Source of the DNA: Candidatus Soleaferrea massiliensis AP7
Lineage (GTDB): Bacteria; Bacillota; Clostridia; Oscillospirales; Ruminococcaceae
Direction: 5' to 3'
Length of the DNA: 64,000 nucleotides
NCBI RefSeq assembly: GCF_000820765.1
Contig: NZ_CCYH01000029.1
Span: forward strand, 227,747-291,746
A program made the position numbers and the translations under genes. Shown here piece by piece: positions 35,611 through 45,148 of this stretch (the first letter of the stretch is position 1; every line of letters starts with the position of its first letter). The notes beneath the pieces were generated by a model, which saw nothing but the letters and a program-made list of their open reading frames with translations, was not told where the DNA came from and ran no database searches.

Positions 35611-37947
35611 GGATGTTTCCTCCTTGTATTCTTCATTTGACTCGGGACCGCCTGCTGCAGCTTTGCCGGATACCGCCCGGTATTTCGGCCGGAACCATTT
35701 CAGCCGCAGCGCATTGGACACCACGCAGACTGAGCTCAAGCTCATGGCGGCGGCGGCAAACATCGGATTCAGCTTCCAGCCGAGCAGACCGTACAGCACG
35801 CCGGCGGCCAGCGGGATACCGATCGCATTGTAGAAAAACGCCCAGAACAGGTTCTGCTTGATGTTCCGGATGACGGCGCGGCTGAGCTGTACGGCGTTCA
35901 CCGCATCCATCAGGTCGCTTTTCATCAGCACGATGTCGGCCGATTCGACCGCGATATCGGTTCCCGCGCCGATCGCGATGCCGACATCGGCCCTGGTCAG
36001 CGCCGGCGCGTCGTTGATGCCGTCCCCGATCATGGCGACACAGCGGCCCTGTTGCTGCAGTTCCCGAACCTTCTGCTCCTTATCCTGTGGCAGAACCTCC
36101 GCGACCACCTCGTCGATGCCGAGCTGCGAGGCGATGGCCCGCGCCGTGCGGCGGTTGTCCCCGGTTAGCATGACAGCCCGGATGCCCATGGTTTTCAGGT
36201 GCGCCACCGCTTCGCGGCTGGTCGGCTTGATCACATCGGCCAGCGCAATCATGCCCAGAAGCTCCCCATTCTCACTGATGAAGAGCGGCGTTTTTCCCGC
36301 GTCGGCCAGCTGTGCCCCCAGCTGTTCAAATTCGCCCAGCCTGACGCGCGCATGCTTCATCATGCGCAGGTTGCCGGCCAGCACCTGTCTGCCATCCACG
36401 CTGCCCGCAACGCCTTCGCCCGCCCTCGACACAAAGCCGTCCGCCGAACCCGGTTCAATGCCGCGTTCGGTACAGTACCGCACGACCGCTTCGGCCAGCG
36501 GATGCTCGGACATCCTCTCCAGCGACATCGCCGCGCGCAGCAGCCGCGCTTCCTCTATGCCTGAAACCGGCGTAAGGTCGGTCACGCTGGGCCTGCCTTC
36601 CGTGACGGTGCCGGTTTTGTCCAACACAACCGCATCGATCTTATGCGCTGTCTCAAGGCTCTCCGCCGATTTGATCAGGATGCCGTTCTGCGCGCCCTTG
36701 CCGGTTCCGACCATGATGGCCGTTGGGGTCGCAAGCCCCAGCGCGCAGGGGCAGGAGATCACCAGCACGGAGATTGCGATGTTCAGCGCAAAGTAGAAGT
36801 CATAGCCGAGCAGAAGCCACACGATCATGGCAACCACGGCTATGGAAATCACCACTGGAACAAAGACCGCACTGACCTTGTCGGCCAGCTTTGCAATCGG
36901 CGCTTTGGAGCTTGCCGCCTCTTCGACCAGCTTGACGATCTTCGAAAGGGTGGTGTTCTCGCCGACCTGTGTCGCCTTCATCTGGAAATAGCCGGCCTTG
37001 TTGATCGTCCCGCCGATGAGCGGATCGCCAAAATCCTTTTCGACCGGGATGCTTTCACCGGTCAGCGCCGATTCGTCCACCGTGCCGGTTCCCTTGAGAA
37101 CGATGCCGTCTACAGGGATATTCTGCCCCGCCTTGATGAGCAGGATGTCGTCCACCACAACCGATTCGACCGGGACCACCTGTTCGGCGCCGTCGCGCAG
37201 CACGGTGGCCTCCTTCGGCGTCAGATCCAGCAGCTTGGCAATGGCCTCAGAGGTCTTTCCCTTCGAGCGGGCCTCCAGATATTTGCCCAGCGTGATCAAG
37301 GTCAGGATCATCGCCGCCGATTCGAAGTAGAGGTCCATCAGGTAGTGGCTGACCAGCTGTGGCTGCCCGTGTCCCAGCCCATATCCGATGCTGTAGATGG
37401 CGAAGATGCCATAGGCAACCGACGCCGCGGAACCGATTGCAATCAGGGAATCCATATTTGGCGCGCCCTTCGCCAGCGACCGGAACCCGTTGATGTAGTA
37501 CTTCCGGTTGATGAACATGATCGGCAGCACCAGTAAAAACTGTGTGAACGCATAGGCCACCGCGTTTTCCTCGCCGTGCAGAAAGCCCGGTATCGGGAAT
37601 CCGAGCATATGCCCCATAGATATGTAGAACAGCGGAATCAGAAACACGAAGGAGACAATCAGCCGGATTTTCATGCTGCGCTGTTCCTGCCGCACCGGGT
37701 CACCTTTCTGCGCGTCCCGGCTCTTCTTCCCGGCCTTCCCCTGTTCGCTTGCGCCGTAGCCGCAGTTCTGAACCGCCGCGATGACGCCGTCGCTGTCAAG
37801 CTGAGATTCGTCATAGTCCACCATCATGCGGTTTCCGAGCAGGCTCACCTGAACCTGCTGGACTCCCGGCACCTTCCCGACACTCTTTTCAATATGCGCG
37901 CTGCAGGCACTGCAGGTCATGCCCGTGACGTCAAAGGTCTGTTTCAT
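35404..37947 (-). CDS. copA: Copper-exporting P1B-type ATPase with N- and C-terminal HMA domains
   Basis: ATG 37947 follows GGGAG by 8 nt; an earlier in-frame ATG overlaps the operator. 847 residues. N-terminal HMA domain with Cys12/Cys15 ('GMTCSACSAHIEK'); eight membrane helices; actuator 'TGESIPVEK'; the Cu-site 'SCPCALGLATP'; phosphorylation site 'DKTGTVTEG'; 'SEHPLAEAVVRY' (HP motif); 'MLTGDNRRTA'; hinge 'MIGDGINDAPAL'. These identify a Cu(I) exporter in the cytoplasmic membrane. Unusual: after the last helices and a short acidic linker the same frame encodes a second HMA domain ('GMMCAHCSGRVEKALNELEG') that looks like a free CopZ chaperone fused on. csoR follows. Confidence 0.95.
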   Translation of the reverse strand: MKQTFDVTGMTCSACSAHIEKSVGKVPGVQQVQVSLLGNRMMVDYDESQLDSDGVIAAVQNCGYGASEQGKAGKKSRDAQKGDPVRQEQRSMKIRLIVSFVFLIPLFYISMGHMLGFPIPGFLHGEENAVAYAFTQFLLVLPIMFINRKYYINGFRSLAKGAPNMDSLIAIGSAASVAYGIFAIYSIGYGLGHGQPQLVSHYLMDLYFESAAMILTLITLGKYLEARSKGKTSEAIAKLLDLTPKEATVLRDGAEQVVPVESVVVDDILLIKAGQNIPVDGIVLKGTGTVDESALTGESIPVEKDFGDPLIGGTINKAGYFQMKATQVGENTTLSKIVKLVEEAASSKAPIAKLADKVSAVFVPVVISIAVVAMIVWLLLGYDFYFALNIAISVLVISCPCALGLATPTAIMVGTGKGAQNGILIKSAESLETAHKIDAVVLDKTGTVTEGRPSVTDLTPVSGIEEARLLRAAMSLERMSEHPLAEAVVRYCTERGIEPGSADGFVSRAGEGVAGSVDGRQVLAGNLRMMKHARVRLGEFEQLGAQLADAGKTPLFISENGELLGMIALADVIKPTSREAVAHLKTMGIRAVMLTGDNRRTARAIASQLGIDEVVAEVLPQDKEQKVRELQQQGRCVAMIGDGINDAPALTRADVGIAIGAGTDIAVESADIVLMKSDLMDAVNAVQLSRAVIRNIKQNLFWAFFYNAIGIPLAAGVLYGLLGWKLNPMFAAAAMSLSSVCVVSNALRLKWFRPKYRAVSGKAAAGGPESNEEYKEETSVEKKIMIEGMMCAHCSGRVEKALNELEGVKAVVNLEEKCAVAVLSGPVSDEMLSKAVTDAGYEVVSIQ

Positions 37948-37959
37948 TGCACCATCTCC

Positions 37960-37977
37960 CATACCCCGTAAGGGTGT
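37960..37977. promoter_or_regulatory. CsoR operator
   Basis: On the copA strand ACACCCTTACGGGGTATG. The core ACCC-TTAC-GGGGT is an inverted repeat nearly identical to the Bacillus subtilis copZA operator core (TACCCTACGGGGTATG). It lies between the -10 box and the copA start. Confidence 0.8.
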
Positions 37978-37987
37978 CTTTGCCTGT

Positions 37988-38016
37988 ATTATACCAGATG
38001 CTTCCTGTCATGTCAA
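37988..38016 (-). promoter_or_regulatory. Consensus promoter of the copA-csoR operon
   Basis: Minus strand: TTGACA (38011-38016), 17-bp spacer, TATAAT (37988-37993). Both hexamers are perfect. The rest of 38017-38177 holds nothing I can support. Confidence 0.92.
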
Positions 38017-38177
38017 CCACAATTTTGACTAATATAGTATGTTTTATAATCTGCATAAGCAACAGCACTGGTCATCTTGTTTATTTATAGAAAACCGCCT
38101 GATTCCAATGCTCCATCAAGGCAGCATCCTGTTTGTTTTATTGGTTCTACGGAAATCTGTCAGAGCCGGGATGCTGA

Positions 38178-38215
38178 AATGGGGACTGCACCGCATATGC
38201 GGTGCAGTCCCCATT
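38178..38215. terminator. 38-bp perfect palindrome downstream of the GH63 gene
   Basis: Arms AATGGGGACTGCACCGCAT and complement, no loop. It lies ~30 bp beyond the stop of the leftward GH63 gene. T-runs are weak on both sides, so it may terminate poorly or mainly protect the 3' end. Confidence 0.6.
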
Positions 38216-38243
38216 GTTGCAATAATTTTATGATGGAGTTGAT

Positions 38244-41200
38244 CTAATCGTCATTCAGGATCATGAATTTCACAGTCACGAGGTCAAAGATGTTGATCAT
38301 GCCGTCTTCATGGACATCGGCCGCATACTGCTGCGCCTTTGTGAACGACATTCGTCCCAGAATGCAGGATTTCATCGAAAGAAGGTCGGTCACGCCGAGC
38401 CTTCCGTCTCCATCCACGTCGCCCAAAACCGCGATCTCCGCTTCTTTCAGAAGCTGGTTTTCATAATAGAGCTGCACGCTGCATCCAGTCGAGACAAGCG
38501 CGTCATCTGCAAGAAGAGCGCCCGAAGCGTCGGCAATCCGCAGGTCGGACGGATCGTTCAGGAACTTCGTCCTAAGCTCACCGGCCGTCTGTCCTGCCGC
38601 GACGCCGGTTAGGATGCCATCCTTAATGATGCCTTCGGTCGGTTCGATTTCAGCGCCGTACGGGTCCGCATAGGACAGCTCGTTGAAATCATACCACAGC
38701 TGTACATGCTCGTCGTCCGCTTTGATGCTCTGCGCCTGGAATTCATCCTGCGTGAGTGCCTTATCGTAGAGACGGAAGTTGTAGAACAGATGATCGTTGC
38801 GGTGGTCGTCCACCTCCGCATTGTCGAATTCGCCGAGTCCAACTGAAAAGTCATGCGGCGTCTCATCAATTTCACTGACACCGGCAGTCGTCCAGACCTG
38901 ATTCTTGAGATACAGGCGCAGCTCGTCCCTGTCGGCATCGAAGACCGCCGCCACACGCAGCCACTCATGGCTTTCCTCGCCCATGATGGTGTAGCTTGTG
39001 ACGCCCTTCCATCCGTTGTGATGCACATAGAAATTCAGCCTGTAACCGCCGCCTGCCGGTTCATACCGGAAGCCGAGCGACTTGTCGCCATTGCCCGCAA
39101 TGTAGCTGAAGCCGCTGCCGTTGCCGGGCCGGAAGGTGGCTTCGATCGTGAAGCTGTTGTCCGAACCGGTCAGGATGCCGTTGATCTTTTCCTTTGCGCC
39201 GCCGACATCCACCGGGAACCAGCCTTTCAGGGCAAGACCCTTGTCATCGTCTTTGATCATCCTAATATCCTTTTTATCCGTCAGCTCGGTGATGTCGATA
39301 TCGTACCGGTTCCGGCTCTTATCCTGAATGGATACCTGCGCCTTTTCGTCCTGGATGCGCTGTGCAAGCGCAGTCATACCGGACAGCTTTTGCACCAGCT
39401 CGGGCGCAACGTACTGCTTGGCGTCTTTGGACAGGCTATCGTACCGCGCCTGCAGGTCCGCAAGGCTGCCGGCCTGGTCAGGCCGGGTCACAACGGTATC
39501 TTCGATTTCCCGGGAAATCCGCTGTGCGGCCGCCTTTGCAAGCTGCGCTTCGATGTCCCCGGTGTTTTCCGGGATGGACAAAATCGTCTGTGACGTCGAT
39601 CTGTCCGCGCCGGACAATGTATTGACAAACAGGTTGTAGAACGCGGCGGAGGACCAGCCAAAGTTGCTTGCGTTCAGCCTTCCGCCGGTCTCCGGGTTGT
39701 AGTTTTCATTGATCGGCTCGTCGCCCAGCAGCCCCTTCGCATTGTCGAACAGACGGTATGCCGCCTGCTGAGCCTGCTCATCCAGGCCGTAGTTGTGCAG
39801 CGCCTCGACGGCGAACATTGCCTGATCCATCCAGACCGGGCCGCGCCAGTACCCGGTCGGGCTGTATTTCGGATTGTCCCGCGACGCGGTCGGGAACGGC
39901 ATCGGCGTATAAAATTTGTTTTCGTCCAGCATGTTGCCGACGACGGCCTGCGCCTGCGCGGGCATTGCCATGCGCGCCCACAGCGGGATCCATCCTTCGG
40001 TTCCCTTTCCGCGGTTGGTCAGCAGCTTTTTAACCGAACCGTCCTCGTTGGTCTGCAGGTCATAATAGTAGCCGGTATCCAGGTCAAACATCTTCGAATT
40101 GACATAATCACGCACATACCGCGCTTCATCTTCGTATCTTTCCGCATCCTTGGTCTTGTCAAGCATCTCCGCCATCGACTTCAGATAGCACTTCTCAGCG
40201 TACAGGTAGGCGTTCAAATCCACCGACTCCTGGTTCAGGCTGTAGCCGACGGTGTTTCCATCGTCGTCCTTCACACGGTAGACCTCGATGCCGGTATCGT
40301 CCGGGCCGTAGCCTTCGCGGTCGAAACGGGTGGCGTTGTCCATACCGCTTTCCCACGCCGCCGCCTGCAGAATCATACCGGTGTTGAAGAGCGCTTCCCC
40401 GTTCTCATCGTACTGGATGTTGCCTTGGCTGTCGTACTGGTAATGATCGTGATGCACCATGGCGCCGTATTCCGCGATGCCGTTGTGGTCGATGTCGCGG
40501 TTGTTGTACCACCACTGATGATAGGCCACAAGCTTCGGATACATCTCGGCGATGAAATCCCTGTCCCCAGTCTGCTCATAGTAGTTGTATACCGCCCACG
40601 CGGCGAGCGGGGGCTTCGAATCGCGGTCGTTTCCAATGCCGTAATATCCGACCAGATCGCAGATTGTACCGGCATCGTACGGATATTTCGGATCGTCCGG
40701 CTGAATCTGGAAGACAAACTGTGTGCGAAGCTCCTCCTTGGCCAGTTCCGGGTTGAAACGGGACGTTGCAACCGCGTGCTTCCAGGAATCCCATGCCCAG
40801 AACGACGTCGTTCCGTCTCCAAACGGCTGAATACCGCCCGATGGCAGCTGACCGGCGCCGCTCCGCCAGTTGTTCATCAGCGTGATAACTGACTTGACCG
40901 CCGCGTTTTTATACGCCTGGCCGACATCCGCATCCTTGATTTGAGAGAGGTACCCCTCCCAGCGCGCAAGGTTCTGTGCAAAATACGGCTCGCAGTCGGT
41001 GAGCATCTCATCCGTCCTCAGCTTTTCTGCGTCCGACTCCGCGTTGGTGAAGGTGTAGCTCTGGGTCTGGCAGATGGTCTCGGTAGTATCCGCGCCGACT
41101 GTCAGGTCGAACGCCGCTTCATAGGAAGCGCCGCTGACCGATGCAGACACCGCACGGTCGAACCGAATGGCATACCGCGTCTGATCCCACAACGTGTATG

Positions 41201-42233
41201 AAACGCCGTTTTCGGCCGCTTCGGCATTTCCTCTATAGGAACTGCCAACCTGCTTGAGCTTCAGCGAAAGCGGGCTGGCCGTCTTGTTCTCGATTTCTGT
41301 CCGGATCAGCGCTGTGCGGTCGCTTGCATAGATCAACGTCATATGCAGCGCAAAGTCATCCAGCTCGTAGGACTGCTCCAGCCGGCCCGGATAGGACTTC
41401 GCCGTCAGCACGCTTTTTGCAAGGTCGTATGTCTGTCCATTCTGATCGGCGATTACCCACCTGCCGATGCTGCCGGCCAACTGGGTGAAGCTGGTATATC
41501 CGCCGTCGAGGATGGCAAACGGGCCGGCGAAGCCGCCGAATTTGCCTGTATCGTCGCCGGAATGCAGCTTGAAGCCAAACCAGACGCCGTTGTCAGAAAA
41601 TTTATTGTCCACTGTATTGAGGATATTGGCATAGTCTGCCGCCGCCGTCTTTCCAGTCGGCGTTCCCCAGACGCGGAACTCCCGGATCGAGCTTCCGGAG
41701 CTTGCCTTTCCCTCTTCAAGCGACTGCATGCGGATATAGCGTCCCTGTCCGCTGACGCGCAGGGATTCCGGATCCCGTTTTCCGTTGTCGGGAATCGGGT
41801 CGTAGCGTCCGTTGTTGTTGCGGCAGACGGTGCGGAAGGTCTTGTTGTCATCCGATACCTGGATTTCATATTTTTTAGCCCATGCGCCGGTGGAACTGAA
41901 CTGCGACTCGCCTTCCCACAGGATTTCGATTTTGCTCAAATCGTAGACGGCGCCGAGGTCGACCGTCAGCCAGGCATGGTTCATCTGTTCTGAAGTCATC
42001 CCCCGCCATTCATTGGCCCAGCGGGTTTCCTCATTGCCGTCGATCGCAAGGCCGGCGGTGCGGTGTGTGCCATCGTTTTCCACCTGTTCGCTGTTCGCCC
42101 ACGCGGCGATCGGCTGAATCTGTTCTGTTTCCTTTTTTTCGTCAGCGCTGACAATCGGGATACTGGACAGCAATATGCCTGCCGTCAGAAGCATTGCCAA
42201 TACCTTTTTCCCTTTTGCTTTTTTTCCTCTCAC
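38244..42233 (-). CDS. Secreted GH63-like glucosidase with CBM32, LamG-like domain and dockerin
   Basis: GTG 42233 follows AGGAGG by 11 nt; 1,329 residues. Order: signal peptide (1-~31); F5/8 type C/CBM32-like domain (~40-198, 'GNEETRWANEWRG', 'GRYIRMQSLEEG'); supersandwich region; (alpha/alpha)6 catalytic domain (~440-880). The latter resembles E. coli YgjK (GH63): 'FWAWDSWKHAVATSRFNPELA', 'AGTICDLVGYYGIGNDRDSKPP', 'YWRGPVWMDQAMFAVEALH', 'INENYNPETGGRLNASNFGWSSA'. The Asp of 'WAWDSW' and Glu of 'NENYNPETG' are the likely catalytic pair by analogy. A helical linker, a concanavalin/LamG-like domain (~1010-1200), a pre-dockerin module and a complete two-loop dockerin follow ('DVDGDGRLGVTDLLSMK', 'DVHEDGMINIFDLVTVK'). 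An extracellular glucosidase, substrate unknown. Confidence 0.88.
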   Translation of the reverse strand: MRGKKAKGKKVLAMLLTAGILLSSIPIVSADEKKETEQIQPIAAWANSEQVENDGTHRTAGLAIDGNEETRWANEWRGMTSEQMNHAWLTVDLGAVYDLSKIEILWEGESQFSSTGAWAKKYEIQVSDDNKTFRTVCRNNNGRYDPIPDNGKRDPESLRVSGQGRYIRMQSLEEGKASSGSSIREFRVWGTPTGKTAAADYANILNTVDNKFSDNGVWFGFKLHSGDDTGKFGGFAGPFAILDGGYTSFTQLAGSIGRWVIADQNGQTYDLAKSVLTAKSYPGRLEQSYELDDFALHMTLIYASDRTALIRTEIENKTASPLSLKLKQVGSSYRGNAEAAENGVSYTLWDQTRYAIRFDRAVSASVSGASYEAAFDLTVGADTTETICQTQSYTFTNAESDAEKLRTDEMLTDCEPYFAQNLARWEGYLSQIKDADVGQAYKNAAVKSVITLMNNWRSGAGQLPSGGIQPFGDGTTSFWAWDSWKHAVATSRFNPELAKEELRTQFVFQIQPDDPKYPYDAGTICDLVGYYGIGNDRDSKPPLAAWAVYNYYEQTGDRDFIAEMYPKLVAYHQWWYNNRDIDHNGIAEYGAMVHHDHYQYDSQGNIQYDENGEALFNTGMILQAAAWESGMDNATRFDREGYGPDDTGIEVYRVKDDDGNTVGYSLNQESVDLNAYLYAEKCYLKSMAEMLDKTKDAERYEDEARYVRDYVNSKMFDLDTGYYYDLQTNEDGSVKKLLTNRGKGTEGWIPLWARMAMPAQAQAVVGNMLDENKFYTPMPFPTASRDNPKYSPTGYWRGPVWMDQAMFAVEALHNYGLDEQAQQAAYRLFDNAKGLLGDEPINENYNPETGGRLNASNFGWSSAAFYNLFVNTLSGADRSTSQTILSIPENTGDIEAQLAKAAAQRISREIEDTVVTRPDQAGSLADLQARYDSLSKDAKQYVAPELVQKLSGMTALAQRIQDEKAQVSIQDKSRNRYDIDITELTDKKDIRMIKDDDKGLALKGWFPVDVGGAKEKINGILTGSDNSFTIEATFRPGNGSGFSYIAGNGDKSLGFRYEPAGGGYRLNFYVHHNGWKGVTSYTIMGEESHEWLRVAAVFDADRDELRLYLKNQVWTTAGVSEIDETPHDFSVGLGEFDNAEVDDHRNDHLFYNFRLYDKALTQDEFQAQSIKADDEHVQLWYDFNELSYADPYGAEIEPTEGIIKDGILTGVAAGQTAGELRTKFLNDPSDLRIADASGALLADDALVSTGCSVQLYYENQLLKEAEIAVLGDVDGDGRLGVTDLLSMKSCILGRMSFTKAQQYAADVHEDGMINIFDLVTVKFMILNDD

Positions 42234-43095
42234 TCTGTAGAATACCTCCTCTACGGTTCCGGGGGCTTACGCCCGTTTCTTCTTCGATCAATCATCATTC
42301 AAACCGGGACGCGTGCTGCATTTTGAACGCAGCAGGAACCATTTCCGTGTTTTCATTTCATGAACATGCTTTGCGTTCATCGCACATCCGTCTTGATGCT
42401 GACATCAGGGGTAGCGCGCGTTTTTAAGCCTTGCAAGGGACCTTTTCCGACGCTCTGTAAACGCTGAGCCTTGTCAAGGGACGGATACATTCTCACATCG
42501 TTATGAACACATTTTCCGCCCTTCCGATGGATTTTTTCATCCGGCGCAGCAGATGATGTTTTTTCTGGTCAGGACATTTCTCCCGCTTTCCTATAACGCC
42601 CTTCAGATTGGATACACCGCCTTTCTCGACCAAGTTTCTACGCGGCAACTTGCACATTTTTTCGATTTGGAAATCACAAAAATTATAACATTGTTTTTTC
42701 TTAGCGTCAATCAAACTATATCTTTTATATGAATTTTTATGATATGTTCCAGTTTTTCACGCATTTATTCGTTCATAAAACCCATCTAAATTTGAATGCT
42801 TTGTGAATCAAATTGACTGCCGCATGCTATGGTTTCTGCATATCCATCATGATGGGGAAACGTCTGACGATATGCAAAATGAAACCCATCATACTTCTGC
42901 GGAGTTCAAGGTCCGTCAAAATGAAACCGATCATTTTCCTGTGCAGTGCGGGATCGATCACACGAAATCTGCAATTGCGCAAAATGAGACGCATCCTAAA
43001 GGTCGGACGGCATGGTGTTGCCGCATAACCTTCTGGATGCGTCTTCATTCGAACCATCGGTACCTGCCAAAAGCGGACCTATCCAATCGATCGTT
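42234..43095. other. 860-bp intergenic region with three degenerate direct repeats
   Basis: Near 42880-43000 the motif CAAAATGAAACC-ATC(A)T recurs three times (third copy CAAAATGAGACGCATCCT) at 40-75-bp spacing. The GH63 promoter should lie in the AT-rich 42650-42790 part. No protein gene is supported. Confidence 0.4.
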
Positions 43096-44496
43096 TCATC
43101 CGTTTGTCCTGTGAGAACCCTGCTGTGTCTCCCTATTGCGCTGCAGCCCTCCATAGCGCCGCAGGCAGGCTGCCGAGATGAATACCATGATGAACTCCGC
43201 GAGCGGGACAGCCAGCCAAACCCCGGTTACGCCCCAAATTCCCGGCAGCAGAAGCAACCCCGCCAGGACAAGGCCCAGCGTCCGCAAACATGACAGCACC
43301 GCGGACACCCTGCCGTTGGACAGGGCGGTCAGCATCGCCGAAGCATAGATGTTGAATCCGCAGAACAGGAAGCTGAAAGAAAAGATGGAAAAACCCTTTG
43401 CCGCGATGCGGTACACTTCGGAGCTTTTTTCCGCAAACAGTGCGGTGATCTGCGGGCCTCCCAGCCACGACACGAGGAAAACCAGCATGGAAATCGCCGC
43501 GATAAACCGCATGCTGATGCGAAACACCGTTCTTTGCCGCTCTGCATTGCCGCCGCCGTGGTTGTATCCTATAACAGGCGCTACGCCGATTCCATATCCC
43601 AGAAAGAGCGTATTCAGCAGAAACTGTGAATAGATCATAATCGTGACGGCCGCTACGCCGTCTTCGCCGAGCAGCCTCATCATGTTAAGGTTGAACAGGA
43701 AGGCCGTGACGGCGGCCGCAAGCTGTCCCACCATCTCCGATGAGCCGTTGGCACAGCTCTCCAGCAGCATCCTGAGATTCCAGCGCGGCTGCACGATGCA
43801 AAGCGTCCCCCTGCTTTTTGAGAAGAACAGGATTCCCGCCGCGGCCGGAATCAAATAGCTGATGCCGGTGCCGAGGGCGGCCCCGCGGATGCCCATCTGT
43901 AAAGGGACCATGAACAGGTAATCCAGCAAGATATTCGCCGTCCCGGCCAGAAAGCTCCATCCAAAGCCCAGCGCGGGCCTTCCCGCTGTCACAAACAGGT
44001 TCTGGAACAGCCCCTGCAGGATATTCGCCGGCAGGAACAGCAGCAGGATGCCCAGGTATTCCTTGCAGTAGGGAAACAGCGTATCGTCCGCCCCGAGGAA
44101 ACCGATGAGCCGGTCGATCCACAGAAATCCGCATACCGTCAGCAGCACCCCCAAAGCCAGCCCCGCCAACAGCAGCAGCGTAAAATCCTGTTTTGCTTCG
44201 AGCCGCCTTCTCTGCCCCAGCTTGCGGGAGATGACGGCGTTCCCGCCGGCGGCCAGCATGGCGGACAGTCCCACCGTCAGATTGATGACCGGGCAGACAA
44301 TGTTGAGCGACGCGAGCGCGTCGGTGTTCACAAAACGCGCGACAAACATGGTGTCCGCGACGGTGTACAGGCCCATAAAGAGCATCATCAGGATAGAGGG
44401 AGCCGCAAACCGCAGCAGTGAGGCGGCCCTGAAATCCTGTGACAGCGCATTGTCTGGGACAGCGGCTGCCCCCTTCCGCTCACCCATCGCCTTCAC
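43096..44496 (-). CDS. MATE-family efflux transporter
   Basis: 466 residues, twelve membrane helices, in two homologous halves ('RFAAPSILMMLFMGLYTVADTMFVARFV' and the later 'SCANGSSEMVGQLAAAVTAFLFNLNMM'). Conserved 'GGNAVISRKLGQ' and 'GYGIGVAPVIGYNHGGGN' place it in the DinF/NorM-like MATE group of Firmicutes. It exports cationic compounds using Na+ or H+ across the cytoplasmic membrane. GTG 44496 or ATG 44487 can start it; both overlap the end of the HelD-like remnant, so it depends on upstream translation. It is the last gene of a leftward araC-helD'-MATE operon. Drug specificity cannot be read. Confidence 0.9.
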   Translation of the reverse strand: MKAMGERKGAAAVPDNALSQDFRAASLLRFAAPSILMMLFMGLYTVADTMFVARFVNTDALASLNIVCPVINLTVGLSAMLAAGGNAVISRKLGQRRRLEAKQDFTLLLLAGLALGVLLTVCGFLWIDRLIGFLGADDTLFPYCKEYLGILLLFLPANILQGLFQNLFVTAGRPALGFGWSFLAGTANILLDYLFMVPLQMGIRGAALGTGISYLIPAAAGILFFSKSRGTLCIVQPRWNLRMLLESCANGSSEMVGQLAAAVTAFLFNLNMMRLLGEDGVAAVTIMIYSQFLLNTLFLGYGIGVAPVIGYNHGGGNAERQRTVFRISMRFIAAISMLVFLVSWLGGPQITALFAEKSSEVYRIAAKGFSIFSFSFLFCGFNIYASAMLTALSNGRVSAVLSCLRTLGLVLAGLLLLPGIWGVTGVWLAVPLAEFIMVFISAACLRRYGGLQRNRETQQGSHRTNG

Positions 44497-45148
44497 CCTG
44501 CCGCCCGATCCGGCGCGAGCGCTTTCTCACATGGAAAAGGATCGGCCGGCGCATGTCCCCCGTGCGGGCCGCGTACAGCAGTCTCCCATCGTGCTGCGTA
44601 TGACAGGTTTCGCTGGCCGCGTCGGGGATGATAATCTCGTCAAATTGAATCCCCTTGGACATCCTCAGAGACGCGGCCGGTATCCCATCTGCAAACCGGG
44701 TGCTTGCGGGCGCGATCAGATGGACAGCCTGTTCCCCGGACAACAGGCTGCAAAGCTTTCGGGCATCACGCTCCGTTCTTGTGAGGATGCCAAGGGAGGC
44801 AGGTTCGTTCCGCCGGGACATATCGATTCGGGGCCGAATCCCCCCGACGGGCTTATCCCCTGCGCTGACCGCAAACGCGCCGGTTTGGCCGAGCTGCTTT
44901 AACACCAGTTCGTTCTGGAACATTTCATGCGGACCGATCTCCCCGCGGTTCTGCGCCATGCAGCGTTTGGCATCCATATACGCCCGGTCCATTCGGTCGA
45001 CGCTTTCGTTTGCCTTCTTCCAGGCGTCCTTCAATCTGTCATTGATTATGGCAAGGCGGGCAATCTCATCCGGGAACGGAATGGCGGCATTCCCGCTGGA
45101 AACGGGCGCGCCGCGCATCCCGCTTTCCTGACATGGTTCCCTCAGCAT
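44480..45148 (-). pseudogene. HelD (UvrD-like helicase) remnant with the ATPase core deleted
   Basis: 222 codons. Residues ~25-112 match the HelD N-terminal coiled arm ('DEIARLAIINDRLKDAWKKA', 'RGEIGPHEMFQNELVLKQLG', 'TGAFAVSAGDKP'). Residues ~117-210 match its extreme C-terminal helicase part ('LGILTRTERDARKLCSLL', 'VHLIAPASTRFADGIPAASL', 'MSKGIQFDEIIIPDA', 'DGRLLYAARTGDMRRP'). The ~450-residue middle, with Walker A/B and the RNA polymerase-contacting domains, is missing without a frameshift. The helicase motif VI is degenerate ('LLYAARTGDM' for the usual LLY.A.TRAM). It overlaps both neighbours by a few bases. HelD normally recycles RNA polymerase and is linked to rifampicin tolerance; this remnant cannot do so, but the frame is still open. 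Confidence 0.7.
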
